DNA of 64,000 nucleotides from Ophiodon elongatus (lineage: Eukaryota; Chordata; Actinopteri; Perciformes; Hexagrammidae): contig JACSYO010000016.1 of NCBI GenBank assembly GCA_016806645.1, positions 268,501 to 332,500 on the forward strand, given 5' to 3'. The notes beneath the pieces are model-generated. The model was given only the letters and a program-made list of their open reading frames with translations, did not search any database and was not told the DNA's origin. Position numbers and translations under genes: made by a program. Below, piece after piece: positions 21,600-33,479 of the stretch (position 1 is its first letter; each line of letters begins with the position of its first letter).

Positions 21600-22275
21600 C
21601 CGCTGCTGACCGTGAGCTCAACTTCTTCTTCTTCTGGCAGACTAAATGCCTTGTAGCACATTGCTGCCTCTCACAGGAGGGGGTTCGGGTTGCAGATCAG
21701 AGTTTGTCTATTTCCAAAGTTGTAATTATGTTGCGCCAATGAATTCAAGGACTGTTTTCATAATCTTTGACTGGTTCTATTTCGTATGAGTTATGCTCTC
21801 TTTGCTATTGGTTAACCCCATCGAGACTCTGCCTGAGCACCCTGAGACAAATCTTGACATGCAAGATCCTGTCTTTGAGTCCAGGCATGATAATGCAGCA
21901 TATACCCTTGCTGTTTGTTCCAAATACTGGTGGCATACCATGAGTAGGTGCTTCACAGTTTGTTGTTCTCTCCAGGTTCCACAGAGTCCATTCTCATGCT
22001 TGCCTATTCTTGCCGAGTCCCGTGCTAGTCTCTCCCTAAGTAACAACGATCTCTCTTTTCACTATTTTGTATAGAGAAGTAATGCCTGCCCTTATTTTGT
22101 TTCTGCCACACAGCTGTTGTTTATCTTGACAGTAAATGTATACTCAGATGTTTCAACATCCAGTGCCTTTTCAGCTGCCATATATTCCCTTCCAACCTTG
22201 GCCCCCAAAGAAAACCCACTGAACCTCAAATCTCAATTGCATGTGCTATCCGAACTGAAGCCAAATAGCATTATT
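21600..22275 (-). pseudogene. RNase H and C-terminal remnant of an RNase-H-bearing LINE
   Basis: The minus strand carries, in shifting frames, a VGFLWGPR-like piece with an AAEKALDVETSEYTFT stretch (about 22250-22130, RNase H end), then GRHYFSIQNSEKRDRC (22110-22060), then IGKHENGLCGTWREQQTVKH, LLMVCHQYLEQ and ARVYAALSCLDSKTGS (21990-21850). The GLCxxCxxxETVxHxLxxC block is the usual end of I/Nimb-type LINE polyproteins; here the second Cys is Trp. Several stops are present, and only the 3' end of the element remains. Confidence 0.55.
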
Positions 22276-22574
22276 ATTAATATTATTATAATGTGCCTCA
22301 TACCAGATAGTATTCTTCTGTGCATTTGTTTCATAACCTGCTACACTACAGCTTTTAGCCATTTTCCTGATTCTCTCCTTATGTGACAGCGCAATTATTT
22401 CCCCCAAAAGGGGGCGTGGTCTTGGTGAGAAACATATGATGATGCAATTCTGGTCTGGTTTATGGCTACCATCAACTCGTGTCAGCTGCCACAACGACCC
22501 TCTCACCGGCAAAAGGGGGGCTGAGATGATCCTGCGGCCTGCTGATAAGAGCTTTTGCTGAGAGTGTTTATTGG
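22276..22574. other. Unassigned
   Basis: Contains CCCCCAAAAGGGGG, a 14 bp palindrome at about 22402-22415; nothing else recognised. Confidence 0.35.
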
Positions 22575-23270
22575 CAATGATACGTATCGCGATACACATG
22601 TATTGCGATATATTGTGATACGATATGATACATATTGCAATAATCTATTTTTTTTACAAAAATGTAAAAATAGAGCTGAAAATACAATTTGCTGTATACC
22701 ACATCGATAGTCTAATACGTACATCACATATTGATAACTCAGCAGACAAATCGCATCAAAACTACATAAAAAAATAATTGTATTGCACATAGTCACTCAG
22801 CAGAGAACACACTGAACTGAAATGCAAAAATGATATGAAAATATGATATGATATGAAAATAAAATAACTTTCTTTTACTAAAATGCACTTGCCACAACTT
22901 CATTTGAAAATAAAATACATCCTGTGTTCTTTTCTTATCGTGTCACTGACCACTCTTAACTTACATGTAGATGCCATAAACATCATATGAAATAAAGTGC
23001 ATCAAGTTAAGTTGTTTGTCACTACAGCTGGGTCCTTCCCATTTATGTCCCATTCCTCCAGGTTCAGTTTTCAGTAACTCCAAGATGTTACTGCCTGGCC
23101 GGCTCTCATGCTGTGGTGTTACTTAATCATAACATCCGACTCGGTGGTCTAGTCATCTAATATCAGACGCCAGGGCTGTGTTTTTAGGACTCATTTCTGC
23201 AACACTATAGATCCTGATTATTTATCATGCAATAAAGCTTGATAGTCTAATACGTACATCACATATCTTG
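22575..23270. repeat. Probable DNA-transposon remnant with TATCGCGATA-rich end and 26 bp direct repeats
   Basis: The stretch 22578-22640 (ATGATACGTATCGCGATACA and following) is the CG/AT palindromic type seen at ends of fish hAT-like elements. An exact 26 bp direct repeat starting GATAGTCTAATACGTACATC occurs at 22706-22731 and 23241-23266. No transposase frame or matching far end was identified. Confidence 0.4.
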
Positions 23271-23561
23271 TGAACAGAGCTGATGTCAGTCAACGTGAAT
23301 CACTGAAAAGGTCAACATCTACCATTGAGTGTGGCTGAGGAAGTTTGCTCTGTTGTCCACACCACTCCAGTAAGAAAGGCTTCTATTCTCTGCTTACACA
23401 AGGCTAAAGAAGCAATACTCTTACAAACAGCACAAGAAGAGCTGATGTAAAAAGCATTGATGAATACATTAATATCCAATAAAGCGCTTTACATACAGCA
23501 TGTGAGCAGATAAGAATCAAACAAAAGTCCCATTTTAGTCTGTCAGTCAATGTTTCCACTT

Positions 23562-23690
23562 TTTTTTCCCATTCAAGGGTTTTTATGGGGAGTTTTTCCT
23601 TATCAGATGTGAGGGTCTAAGGACAGAGTATGTCTTATGCTGTTCAGAATGTAAAGCTCTCCAATGCAAATATTATATAACAGGCAGTAG
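23562..23690 (+). mobile_element. Fragment of L2-type LINE 3' UTR
   Basis: CATTCAAGGGTTTTTATGGG, GAGTTTTTCCTTATCAGATG, GGACAGAGTATGTCTTATGC and TGTAAAGCTCTCCAATGCAA match, with drift, the end of the 3' UTRs at 44.7 and 57.5 kb. Confidence 0.55.
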
Positions 23691-23877
23691 AGTTCAGTTC
23701 GAATAACATGAAATAATACATTTATAATAAAATAAAAAGAGTCTATATTGAAAACACAGACCAAACATGAAATTGTCTCAGCGCCATGAAATTATTGTTG
23801 GATGACAGCTTTGTAAAGGTTTAGAGAAGGTCATGCTGAAACTGTCATGTTAACAAATTAATCAAATGATAAGAAAT

Positions 23878-24475
23878 GAGGGTACGACTTTCTATAATGC
23901 ATATAATCTTTCCCATGTATATATGCATTATTAACATATGTATAATGCCTTATAATCTGCTTATAGCACTATATAATTAGCCTTTTAGAACGACTTATAA
24001 GGTCAAGTATCATAATACGCAATGACATTTTTTTTGCAAGGATCATAGTGTATTATGATTTCCATCGTTGTATGTATTATAATCACTGTTATAATTAAGA
24101 AATTAGATTTACAATTAAATGGTTTAAATGATAAATGGACTGTACTTGTATAGCAACTTTCTCATCTTCCGACCACTCAAAGCTCTTTAACACTACATGA
24201 CATCATTCACCCATTCACACCCTGATGGCAGGAGCTACCACGCAAGGTGCCACCTGACCATCAGGACTAACTAATCTCTACCCAATCACACAATTTGGGG
24301 TTAAGTGTCTTGCCCGGATCGAACCTCCGATCTTTTGATTGAGGGACGACCTGCTCTATCTTCTGAGCCACAGTGCCCAGTGTTGTTTTAGCATAGATGT
24401 TATGATTTTTTTTTACTAAACTTAAAGCACAGTGGTCACTTGTAGTAACTAATAACCATATTAAAATGTATTATA
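23878..24475. mobile_element. AT-rich MITE-like repeat split by a SINE
   Basis: The left part is rich in TATAATGC/TTATAA words (GACTTTCTATAATGCATATA, CTTATAAGGTCAAGTATCAT, TATTATAATCACTGTTATAA). The right part resumes after the SINE with GTGGTCACTTGTAGTAACTA and ATATTAAAATGTATTATAAC. I recall this combination as one dispersed teleost repeat. Exact ends are uncertain. Confidence 0.45.
24127..24386 (-). mobile_element. tRNA-derived SINE, near full length, nested
   Basis: Read on the minus strand, the head at the right end carries TGGCTCAGAAGATAGAGCAG (A-box-like) and GGTTCGATCCGGGC (B-box-like), then CAAGACACTTAACCCCAAAT, and the body ends AAGTACAGTCCATTT at the left. This is the most complete copy of the family in the window. 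Confidence 0.7.
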
Positions 24476-25840
24476 ACACATTAACAAAAGATGATAAAAT
24501 ATTTCAACTACTGGACTGGAATGTGATGCATCATTTTACTCTATTACCACACTAAATGGACCAATCGCTTGCTGCCTACTTCAGTCAGGAGGAACAGGTT
24601 ATTATAATGGATAGCTATGAAGAATATGCCAGCAGAAAATTTTTAATCCAGTAAATGTGTAATTTCATATATTTATTTTACCACTTGATGCACTCTCGAT
24701 GCCTAGTATTTAATTCTAACTTGACAGCTGCACATTCTACAGCTCCTTCAACCTGATGTCACATATGTAAACGTTAAACTCAACAACTGTATTTAGGTCT
24801 GAGATGTTTCACAATGAAACATACGTGGAAACTACTCTTGTTTTTGGCCAAATCAAAGTGAAATTAATTTGATTGACTGAATATAATCTGTGATTAATAC
24901 CAATAGAATAATCTATTTTCCACTCGTTGTTCTGTACCAGCAGTCAGGGCCGGAATGGAACTCATTTTCATCCGGGAAGTTTCATGCCTCAGGCCAGCAC
25001 CCTTTAGTTCACAACCCATTATACTGGAAATGTACTGTATAATTATAGCTTTGCTATGGAAGTCCACTATAGTGCACTATTCTCTACAAGCTTATTATTC
25101 AGTGTATTTTTGGAGAATATCATTATTTATTTGCTCTCATTTTCAGCACACATCAACTTCTGGCGCTTATTCTGTGGCTTCACTCGCAAGCCTCAAGCTT
25201 AAGTTTACAATTTCCTTGCATAGCTTTTATTCTGAATTTTTCAGATTCCTCTTTTTAATCTCCATATTGTCTTTGCAATCTGCTTATATTTCTCTTTCTT
25301 TCTCACTTCTCATCTTCTACCTGAGTTTTGCGTGTTGTAATCGAATTAATTCGAGACATTCTACGTCATCATGCGTCAGTCTTGTGTCCAAGCAGAGCTA
25401 GTCATGGTTAAGTTAGACTACTGCTAAATGCTACTGTATGAAGTTGATGTTGAATAAATCCTCAACATAATCACCATAAAGAACCTAAAACAACATCCTA
25501 CATTATCTTTAATCGACCCTGTCACACACAGCGGCTCTCGCAGACCACCGGGAATCTTCCCGTTTCTGCCAATCAGCCACTCGACCAGCAGACTTGTTAG
25601 CACACCAGGACAAAGCATAAAGACATATCCAAAGTAGTATGTAGTTGCTGTGCCTTCATCATTTTTTTCAATGTATGAATGATATGCTATGTAAAATGTA
25701 AAGTGTTAATATTACCTGAAGAAAACATGAATTAAGACTCAGATTTTTTGCATCACCACCTTAATATATGTAATTTCCCCGGCCCTAAACACAGCAGCAT
25801 ACACTTCGTTCCATGGCATTACTTATTTAGTGGAATTTTC
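24476..25840. other. Unassigned AT-rich sequence
   Basis: A 148-codon plus-strand frame (24955-25401) is hydrophobic, low in complexity and has no recognisable motif; it is probably chance. Nothing else was found. Confidence 0.4.
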
Positions 25841-26463
25841 ATCCATCCATCCATCCATCCATCTATCATCCGTCTGTCCATCCATCCATCCATATATCCA
25901 TCTATCCATTGATCATCCATCCATCCATTCATCATTAATCTATCCATTGATCATCCATCCATCCATCCATCATTCGTCTGTCCATCCATCCATCCGTCCG
26001 TCTGTCCATCAATCCATCCATCCAGCCATCATCCGTCTGTCCTTCCGTCTGTCCATCCATCCATCCATCCATTATCCGTCTGTCTGTCCGTCCATCCATC
26101 ATCCATCCATCCGTCCGTCTGTCCATCATCCATCCATCCATCCGTCTGTCCTTCCGTCCGTCCGTCCATCCATCCATCCATCATCCATCATCCATCATCC
26201 AATCTATCCATATATCATCCATCCATCATCAATCTATCCATCTAGCATCCATCCATCCATCCATCCATCAATCTATCATCTGTTTGTCCGGTAATCCATT
26301 ATCCATCTATCCATCTATCCTCCATCCATCATCCATCCATTCATCATTAATTCTCATCTATCCATCCATTCTCATCCATTCATCCATCCGTCTGTCAGTC
26401 CATCTGTCCATCCATTCATCCATCCATTCTGCATGCATCCATCCATTCTCATCTATCCATCCA
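25841..26463. repeat. (ATCC)n / (CATC)n array with CGTCTGTC interspersions
   Basis: About 620 bases of tandem ATCC with blocks of ATCCGTCTGTCC. Every frame is open for long stretches because the unit contains no stop, giving false proteins on both strands. This tetranucleotide is also the tail of Rex3-type LINEs. Confidence 0.95.
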
Positions 26464-29400
26464 TCAGCAGACTAAGCAGGGTTCTCCAGAAGTATCTCCT
26501 CCAGTCTAAGGACATAATTCACATCAGTTGCATGTCATACCCCTCTCTTTCTCTCCCCGTTTCCAATCTGCCACGTCACTCTTCATCCTTCCAATAAATA
26601 AAAAATAAAACATGAACTTATTCGTCTCTATTTTCCTATAACTACCACAATATTAGTATTTGTTCATATAAAAGAACATGAAAGAAAACATGTACCTTTA
26701 GGACCTTTGCCTCGCTCAGAGAGTCAGAGAGGACATTGAAACAGAAATCTTTAAGATTTCTCTGATAAAGTCTTCTTAATCTTGTTTCTACTGAATAAAC
26801 ATCTGCTTTTTGTGTTGGCTCATTCACTGTAGAGACACAGATTTATTTAAACATTTGTATTAATACACAACTGTAATGGTAGAAAAACTAGTTTAATAAA
26901 TTTGTTTCAATGTTTAATTATTAATATTGACTATTTCTTTTTTATTAAACCATGCGGGAGTGTGAATATTGCTTCGAGCAATCTGATGGTGAACTTTTGT
27001 CATTATGTTCTAGGGAACAGCGGACACCTGTCAATCTACAGTTTAAGTGTACTGTACAGATGTAATGTGCATCAACAAGCAGATTGCATTTGTACATGAA
27101 TAGACTGAAGACACAAGAACATTCTAAAATGGATGGAAATCATGGGAAAAATTATCAGGGAAGGTTTTGGAGACTGAAAAATAGTATAAGTCTAGTTAAA
27201 GTCTGAAGGTAGATGTGTTTAGAATTATTGAGGCAAATGAAAATAATTTAATTTTTTTCTTTGATATTGGATTTTAAAATACGTATTATTCCGTTCAATA
27301 TAGTATGAAGCTTGAAACTAGTAAGGACATCCACTAAAGTTAAGCCTTTATCTGTTTGTTTTTTTACAAAAAATGTCAAAGACATATTTTAGCATGAATT
27401 AAAGCATAATCAATAGTTAGCTCCAAAATGTCACCTGTTGGTGAATTTGTAAACACATTGAGGTTCACAAGACAAGCTGTGGAACGCAAGTGCACACACA
27501 CACACAAACACACACAATGCTTTCAATTACCCCAGCCGTCTTCCCTCCAGAGGAAACCATGGAAACATGGCACAAAGGGAGGGACCAGTGAAAACAGGCC
27601 TCAGAGATCTAGGTTAGAATACCAATAGCACAGTGTGGGAAAGAAGCGGCCAATAACTCCATTACTGTGGACAGCTTTTCCTCCTACACCAGATCCTAAC
27701 ACACAAACATGACTGCTTCATTTAGTTTTACTATTACATGGGTTACTCTGTAAATTCTTCCTAATTAAACAATACATCTGATCTGGTGGAAGTATCCCTT
27801 GTGCTGTCAAGAGTCAAGACCAATTTTCAAAGTTAGAACTCTTATTGAGAGGAGTGACAAAGCAAATAGGAATGCAATGATTCAACAACAGTGGAAGGCT
27901 AATATTACAATATGTTTACAAGCATATTGTTAGTAAACTCAGAGATAGAGCGGGTTGTCCTTCGATCAGAAGATTGGCAATCAGGCGCTTCCTGTCAGAC
28001 ATGTTTTTGGAGATTCTCAACTCTGAAAACATTGGCATCAATTTTCACAATGATACAGTATGCCAACATGTGCATCCCACCCCCCAGGGAGGCTAACTAA
28101 CACACGGAACAATTCATTCATGATGACAATAATAATAACGCTTTTGGTGCAAACAGCTGCTTAGGACGATGTATATAATACTCTGATCAATGAACAGAAG
28201 GAAGCACCGAATCCAAATTTAAACCAAAACTTTATGCAATAAACTCTTGCAACTTCACGTTGCCAGTGTCTATGTGGCAGTCCTGCAAGAAAATGACTCA
28301 CAATGACAAGTGATCTGTCCATCAGCCTGACAGAGCCCTGCCCTGCTGACCCCCTCTCACTCCCAAAGCCCCTTCACCACATTAAGGAGACACACAGAGA
28401 CTAAGGATGCAGAGATGCCACCTAAATGTCCAGAGTGTGGGAACTCACCACAGGAGTGTGATGTGACCTGATTCATCTGCCTCCTTTCTCAGCAGCTTTC
28501 CCTGACTTTTAAACATGAGCAAGTTTAACATTTTGTCAATTTAATATATGGCGTTCACGAAGAATATGCTTTAAAAACAATGTGTTTTAAGATAAACAAT
28601 ATCCCTATACAAAAAAAATGAACTATAAAAACTATTTAAAATAAAAAGGTGACCAAAAAATCGAATAGAAATAGCTTACCAAACAACTGCTGAATGACAG
28701 ATTCATAAAGATGTCAGCATTATGGTCTGTTGCAGTTGGAGAAGAAAGTAGGTATCTCCTCTACAGTGGAATTTGATGACAGGATGAAATCTTTGTATTC
28801 TCATTGGGGCCAAGCAGTGGGGTTAGAGGAGCGTAAGGTTACCAGGGTACAGTGTAATGTGTCCAGGCCTGCTCCTCTATTTAAGAGTTGATACACATTA
28901 ACAGTACATTTTAAAAATCTTTGTTTTGTCCCTCAAACCACAAAGGCAGCGTCCAATACTGGACAACTGTCCCAAAATCTTCATCCAATTCCAACTTTCA
29001 GTGCCAAAGTCAGAGTATCAGAATGTGCTGCTGACTACGAAATAGTACATGTGTATATGTCTAGCTCCACCAAAATAACATGATCAAACCACCAAAACAG
29101 AGTGGGTAGTGTGCTTCCTGTCCAGCGGAGCTCCAGCATGCAGCACTGGGCTCCCGGAGCACTGAAGCACAGGCTGTGGATCCGGGAGCTCCACTCACAT
29201 GAATCCCACAGCTGTAGAATCACCCCCAACCATCAACACACACTTTGAAATAAAGAATATAATGCTGGCTTTTTGCTGTAAACTAAATGTTCAGGTCATT
29301 GCTTTCTAATTATCTTTACCAACCTCTACTGAACAAGTCAAGTTAGAGACCAGCAGCAGTGAACTTCTCTGCTCATATCATGAAGCAGCTGCACTACTCT

Positions 29401-29540
29401 AATAACACATGCCCCAAACTAAGGATGACATTTTGATATCACAATTACTGTATATTATTAATCTGAGTATTTCTAATATAGCTAATAAAGTATTGATTAA
29501 CATCATCAACTATATCCAGTTAGTTTTCATAGTGTAACAT
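26464..29540. other. 3 kb with no recognised feature
   Basis: AT-rich, with short chance frames and a small (CA)n at 27494-27515. No LINE motif, SINE box or plausible exon was seen. This is the longest stretch in the window without an assigned repeat. Confidence 0.4.
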
Positions 29541-29607
29541 TTGGCATTAGACAGAGAGAGAGAGACGCAGAGAAAGAGAGAGACAGAGAGAGAGAGGCAG
29601 AGAAAGA
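29541..29607. repeat. (GA)n-rich microsatellite at the 3' end of the Tx1-type LINE
   Basis: Imperfect GAGA/GACAGAGA repeats. In LINE orientation it directly follows the last coding codons. Confidence 0.85.
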
Positions 29608-29762
29608 TAGCACCATTTCTGAATGAACTCCATGTTATTCATGTCTTTAAAAAACCGAAAATCAATCCAGACTCTGGCCTTCACCAAAGCCCTGAATACA
29701 GGAAGTGCTTCCTGCCCCGTCCTGCCCTCCACCCTGTTCTTTCTGATGCTGTAGCTGGCCAG

Positions 29763-30390
29763 TGTTATTATGAATATTCAAAATCTTTGGGCGGACTTGG
29801 AAGAGAATTTCTGGATTCAGTTGGTTATAATTAAAATTAATTTAATAAAAGTTGGTAATACAGTGCATAATTCTCAGCTGAGGGATCATAGGTCAAATTG
29901 CAGTCCACAGGACCCCTGAGAGAGTTAACTGTCTGTGCGCATTGACCTAAGAGACCCTGAACTGACCAGTACATTCGATTATATAGTTCAATGAAAATGT
30001 GCATGGTCGCCTCTCATTGGCTCAGTTTTACAACATATGGTGCGGCTAAAGTTTCACATGGCTAGAATCAGCATTCCGATTGGTCGCTCCGGTCCATGGC
30101 TCCTGATGTCATCACTCCCCTTCACACAGTTTAGCAAAGCATTCCCCTCCGGTGGAGTTGTTTTATTGCCCTTTGTGTGGCTGTAGTATCCATCCCCCTC
30201 TCTCTATCTCATTCCATGCATACCTGAAAGTCTAAGTTAGAAAACTCAATGTGGCCTTCTTCTATGTCACGCATACTCCTTCCCATAAGGCTCACTATTC
30301 CTTATTAATTATCCTTTTCAAGTATCGTAATTTATACATAGACATTCCTTATTTACAGTGTAAGTCATTTTATTTTATTACAACCTAACA
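29763..30390 (-). mobile_element. 628 bp solo LTR inserted in Tx1-type copy A
   Basis: In the probable sense (minus) direction it starts TGTTAGGTTG and ends CATAATAACA, so the termini TGTTA/TAACA are inverted. The host LINE sequence CTGG (CCAG on plus, 29759-29762 and 30391-30394) is duplicated exactly. A TATATAATCG box sits mid-LTR and AAATTAA-rich sequence lies toward the end. LINE codons resume at the other side in register with copy B. No internal region remains, so this is an LTR-LTR recombination product. Superfamily (Gypsy- or ERV-like) is undetermined. Confidence 0.85.
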
Positions 30391-31590
30391 CCAGCTTGAC
30401 CTCTCCTGTCACCAGGTTCAGCAGCTGACACTTTGAGGCGTCGACCTTACGGTAACGGACCCCCAGGATAAAAGTGGTCTGAGACCAGGTCTCACCAAAC
30501 CTTTTAAAAACAGCCTTCAGGGCATTAAAAAGATCACAGAGTCTGTGACAATAATAAAAACAGTGAAACACGGTTTCTATCGCCTCACAGGAAGAACAGA
30601 CATTAGATACAGTGGAGTTAAGAACAGAGATGAACACATTTACAGCAACAGCACCGTGTAGAATCCTCCACCCTGGTGCCTTTCTAGAGTCCATCTCCAG
30701 CTCTCGTCTCCACACTGTGTCTGCTCTCCCGTTCAGTTTATGTTTGTTGAGCAGCTTCACACACAGTGCGTAAACAGATTTTCCCTTATCTGTGGAGAAG
30801 TCCACAAGCTGACAGTCCGCTCCACTCAGTAAAGGTCCAGAGACCCCCTGCAGGTCCGGAACGAAGCCCAGCTCCGGAAAGGGGTCCGTGGAGTCGGGTA
30901 TCTCCTCTCCTCTGCTGTACTCCTGCAGCATCCTGCCCTCCTCCTCCGTCAGTCTCTCGGCCCACCTGCTCAGGATGCTCCTGCTCTGTCGGATGGACGT
31001 TGGGCCCAGAAGAGACGCAAATGCCGGCGCATCCGCCAGCCCAGGACCAGCTACACCCACCACCTTCCTTAGGGTGGTGGTTCCAGAGGAGCACCACCTT
31101 CCTCAGGGTGGTGGTCCCAGAGGAGCACCACTTTCCTCAGGGTGGTGGTCCCAGAGGAGCACCACTTTCCTCAGGGTGGTGGTCCCAGAGGAGCACCACC
31201 TTCCTCAGGGTGGTGGTCCCAGAGGAGCACAGCATGCTGCTGAGCCCTGGTGTCGCACCGTCCTGAATGTCCATCCTGGCCCCGTAAACCAGCGGCTCCT
31301 CCAGCAGCCAGTGCAGCGAGACAGCTGGCTCCAGTCTCTTCACAGCTCCACAGTTTAAAAAGCGACAGATAAAAAGGAAACAGTCCACCCTGTTTTAAAA
31401 GATTAAAATCCATTAAAGAGAGTGCAGCGTCTAACCCCAGACCAGTGGCCTTCCTTAAAATGCAGCTCACCACGTCCCTCCACACCACATCTGTCGAACC
31501 TATCAGATATTTCTGTAAAAACTGGAACCTGAAAGTTGCCACTCTGCTGTCGATGTGGACCAGACCCTGCCCTCCTTCCTCTTTAGACAA
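30391..31590 (-). pseudogene. C-terminal domain of Tx1-type ORF2 (copy A)
   Basis: Pieces are: SKEEGGQGLVHIDSRVATFR (31590 down), a 34 bp VNTR, then 31063-30391 with GPTSIRQSRSILSRWAERLT, MDSRKAPGWRILHGAVAVNV, and a Cys/His block SNVCSSCEAIETVFHCFYYC, which resembles the C-terminal zinc-like motif of these LINEs. The frame runs into the solo LTR at 30390 and resumes at 29762 with SIRKNRVEGRTGQEALPVFR, ending near 29608. Copy B has the uninterrupted order. Confidence 0.75.
31073..31242. repeat. Five 34 bp tandem repeats in ORF2 of copy A
   Basis: GGTGGTGGTCCCAGAGGAGC + ACCACTTTCCTCAG starts at 31073, 31107, 31141, 31175 and 31209. Copy B has a single unit (about 53030-53065). The unit length is not a multiple of three, so each unit changes frame. 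Confidence 0.95.
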
Positions 31591-31626
31591 AAATAAAACA
31601 CTTTGAGGGACCCAGTGCAGCCTGTC

Positions 31627-33290
31627 TCAAAAAAAGTCCACCAAGATGGCCTGCAGCTTGTGGGTGAGGCTTTTGGGTGGCTCCATACAGGCCAGCTTTT
31701 GCCACAGAGCGGAGGCCACCAGGTTGTTAACAACCAGAGTCCGGCCTCTGTAGGACATCTGTGGCTTCAGCCATTTCCACTTGGCCAGTACCCCCTCCAT
31801 CTTCTCCACCACCCCCTCCCAGTTCTTTTTCACAAAATGGTCATCTCCCACATACACCCCAAGGTACTTCAGCCCATCTGTCTTCCAGGTCAACCCCCCT
31901 GGTAGACTGGGCAGACCCCCCCTTCCAGCTCCCCACTGACAGAGCATCTCAAAAACAAACTTTGCCCAGTTTGTATTTGCAGCCGATATAGTGCCGAAGT
32001 CTGCTACTATCGTAGCCAGTCTATCAATATCATCTTGGTTCTTAATAAAAACAACAACGTCGTCAGCGTAAGCTGATAAAATAAAACTTTTAAAACCCTT
32101 TAAAACCAGCCCGATGTTTTCCCTGATCTTACACAACAGTGGCTCAATAGATACATACAGCATCTTTGAGAGAGAGCAGCCCTTTCTCACCCCCCTGTTA
32201 ACTTTAAAAGTGGCACTAAGACCTCCATTAATCTTCAGCACACTCTCAATGTCCTGGTACAACACCTTGATCATGGCTATGAGACCCGGGCTGAGGCCAA
32301 AACTCTCCAGAGTCTTCCAGAGGTAAAAGTGCTGAACCCAGTCAAAAGCATTTTCCTGGTCTAGAGAAATGAGACCAGTTTTAATGCCCAAAGAACCAGA
32401 GATATCCAAAATATCCCGAATCAAGGACACATTGTCCAGGATCGACCTACCAGGCACAAAGTAGGTCTGGTCCCGGTGGACCACCTGGTCCATCACCTCC
32501 CTCAGGTGGTTCGCCAGCGCTTTGGACAGGATCTTATAATCTGAACAGAGAAGGGACACAAGACGCCAGTTCCTGATCTCCTGTAGATCTCCCTTCTTAG
32601 GGAGGAGAGTTAATACCGCTCTCCTGCAACTTAGAGGCAGCAACATTTCTTTAAAACTTTCATTAAAAACAGTTAAAAGGTCCTCACTGATCTCGCTCCA
32701 GAACTCTCTGTAGAACTCTACAGGAAGTCCATCAATGCCAGGGGCCTTCCCCCCCTCCATGGCCTGCAGGGCCGCGTAGAGCTCCTGTAGCTCCAGGGGA
32801 CCCCCAAACTGGCGTTCATGCCCTCTGGGACCTTGAGCAGCTCCCCACAGAAAGATTCAAACATGTCATTGTCCTCAGAGTACTCACTGGAGTAGAGCTG
32901 AGAGTAAAAACTCACAGCTCTACTCCGGATCTCCTTGGTGTCCCTGAGTTCCTGACCAGAGGCAGAACGCAGCACATGAATGGTCCGCCGCTGCCTGTTC
33001 CTCTTCTCTAGGCCAAAGAAGAACTTGGACGGTGCGTCCATCAGCGCTGCGCTCATGAAGCGGGACCTGACCAGCGCCTCCTGGGCCTTAGTGCCCAGCA
33101 GGTCTGTCAGAGCAGACTTTTTAGACTTGAGATCTTTAATGTGATCTCGATTTCCAGTGGAATCTGCTAAGGCCTGCAGCTCCACGATGTCAGTCTCCAG
33201 ATCCTTCATAGACCTGGTGATGTCCCGTGTGACATTGAGAGTGTACTGTTGACAGAGCTGCTTTACCTCCACCTTCCCACAATCCCACCA
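31627..33290 (-). pseudogene. Tx1-type reverse transcriptase (copy A)
   Basis: The upstream frame 33272-32718 has SKFFFGLEKRNRQRRTIHVL and VSFYSQLYSSEYSED, the region before the RT. The frame 32760-31627 is 377 codons without a stop: GGKAPGIDGLPVEFYREFWS (residues 3-22), VLTLLPKKGDLQEIRNWRLV, SLDQENAFDWVQHFYLW (near 132-148), GVRKGCSLSKMLYVSIEPLL, intact catalytic YADDVVVF at residues 231-238, and GLKYLGVYVGDD. These are L1/Tx1-type RT motifs in order. A frameshift before the Met at 32760 splits it from the upstream part. It is the best preserved RT stretch in the window, but the element cannot be active given its other lesions. Confidence 0.85.
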
Positions 33291-33479
33291 CAGTTTTAAA
33301 GATTTAAAATCATGTTTTATACCTTTAAAACCGCTCCAAAAAAAACTAAAAACGTCCTTAGTGTATCACATACAAGAGGTGGTTCCTGTCTAGCAGATGA
33401 TTCTCCGTACAGTTAAAATCACCTCCTAAAAATAAATAGTCCTCCACACTCACTCTGCATAACACACTGTTTAAAACCT

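Noticed and set aside
24300..24386. Possible tRNA gene (A and B box words)
   Set aside because: It is the head of a SINE: no complete cloverleaf, and the body and tail of the SINE follow.
24955..25401. 148-codon plus-strand frame
   Set aside because: Hydrophobic AT-driven composition, no motif, no splice context; probably chance.
25830..26475. Long frames on both strands (154, 80 and 63 codons)
   Set aside because: Translation of (ATCC)n, whose unit has no stop.
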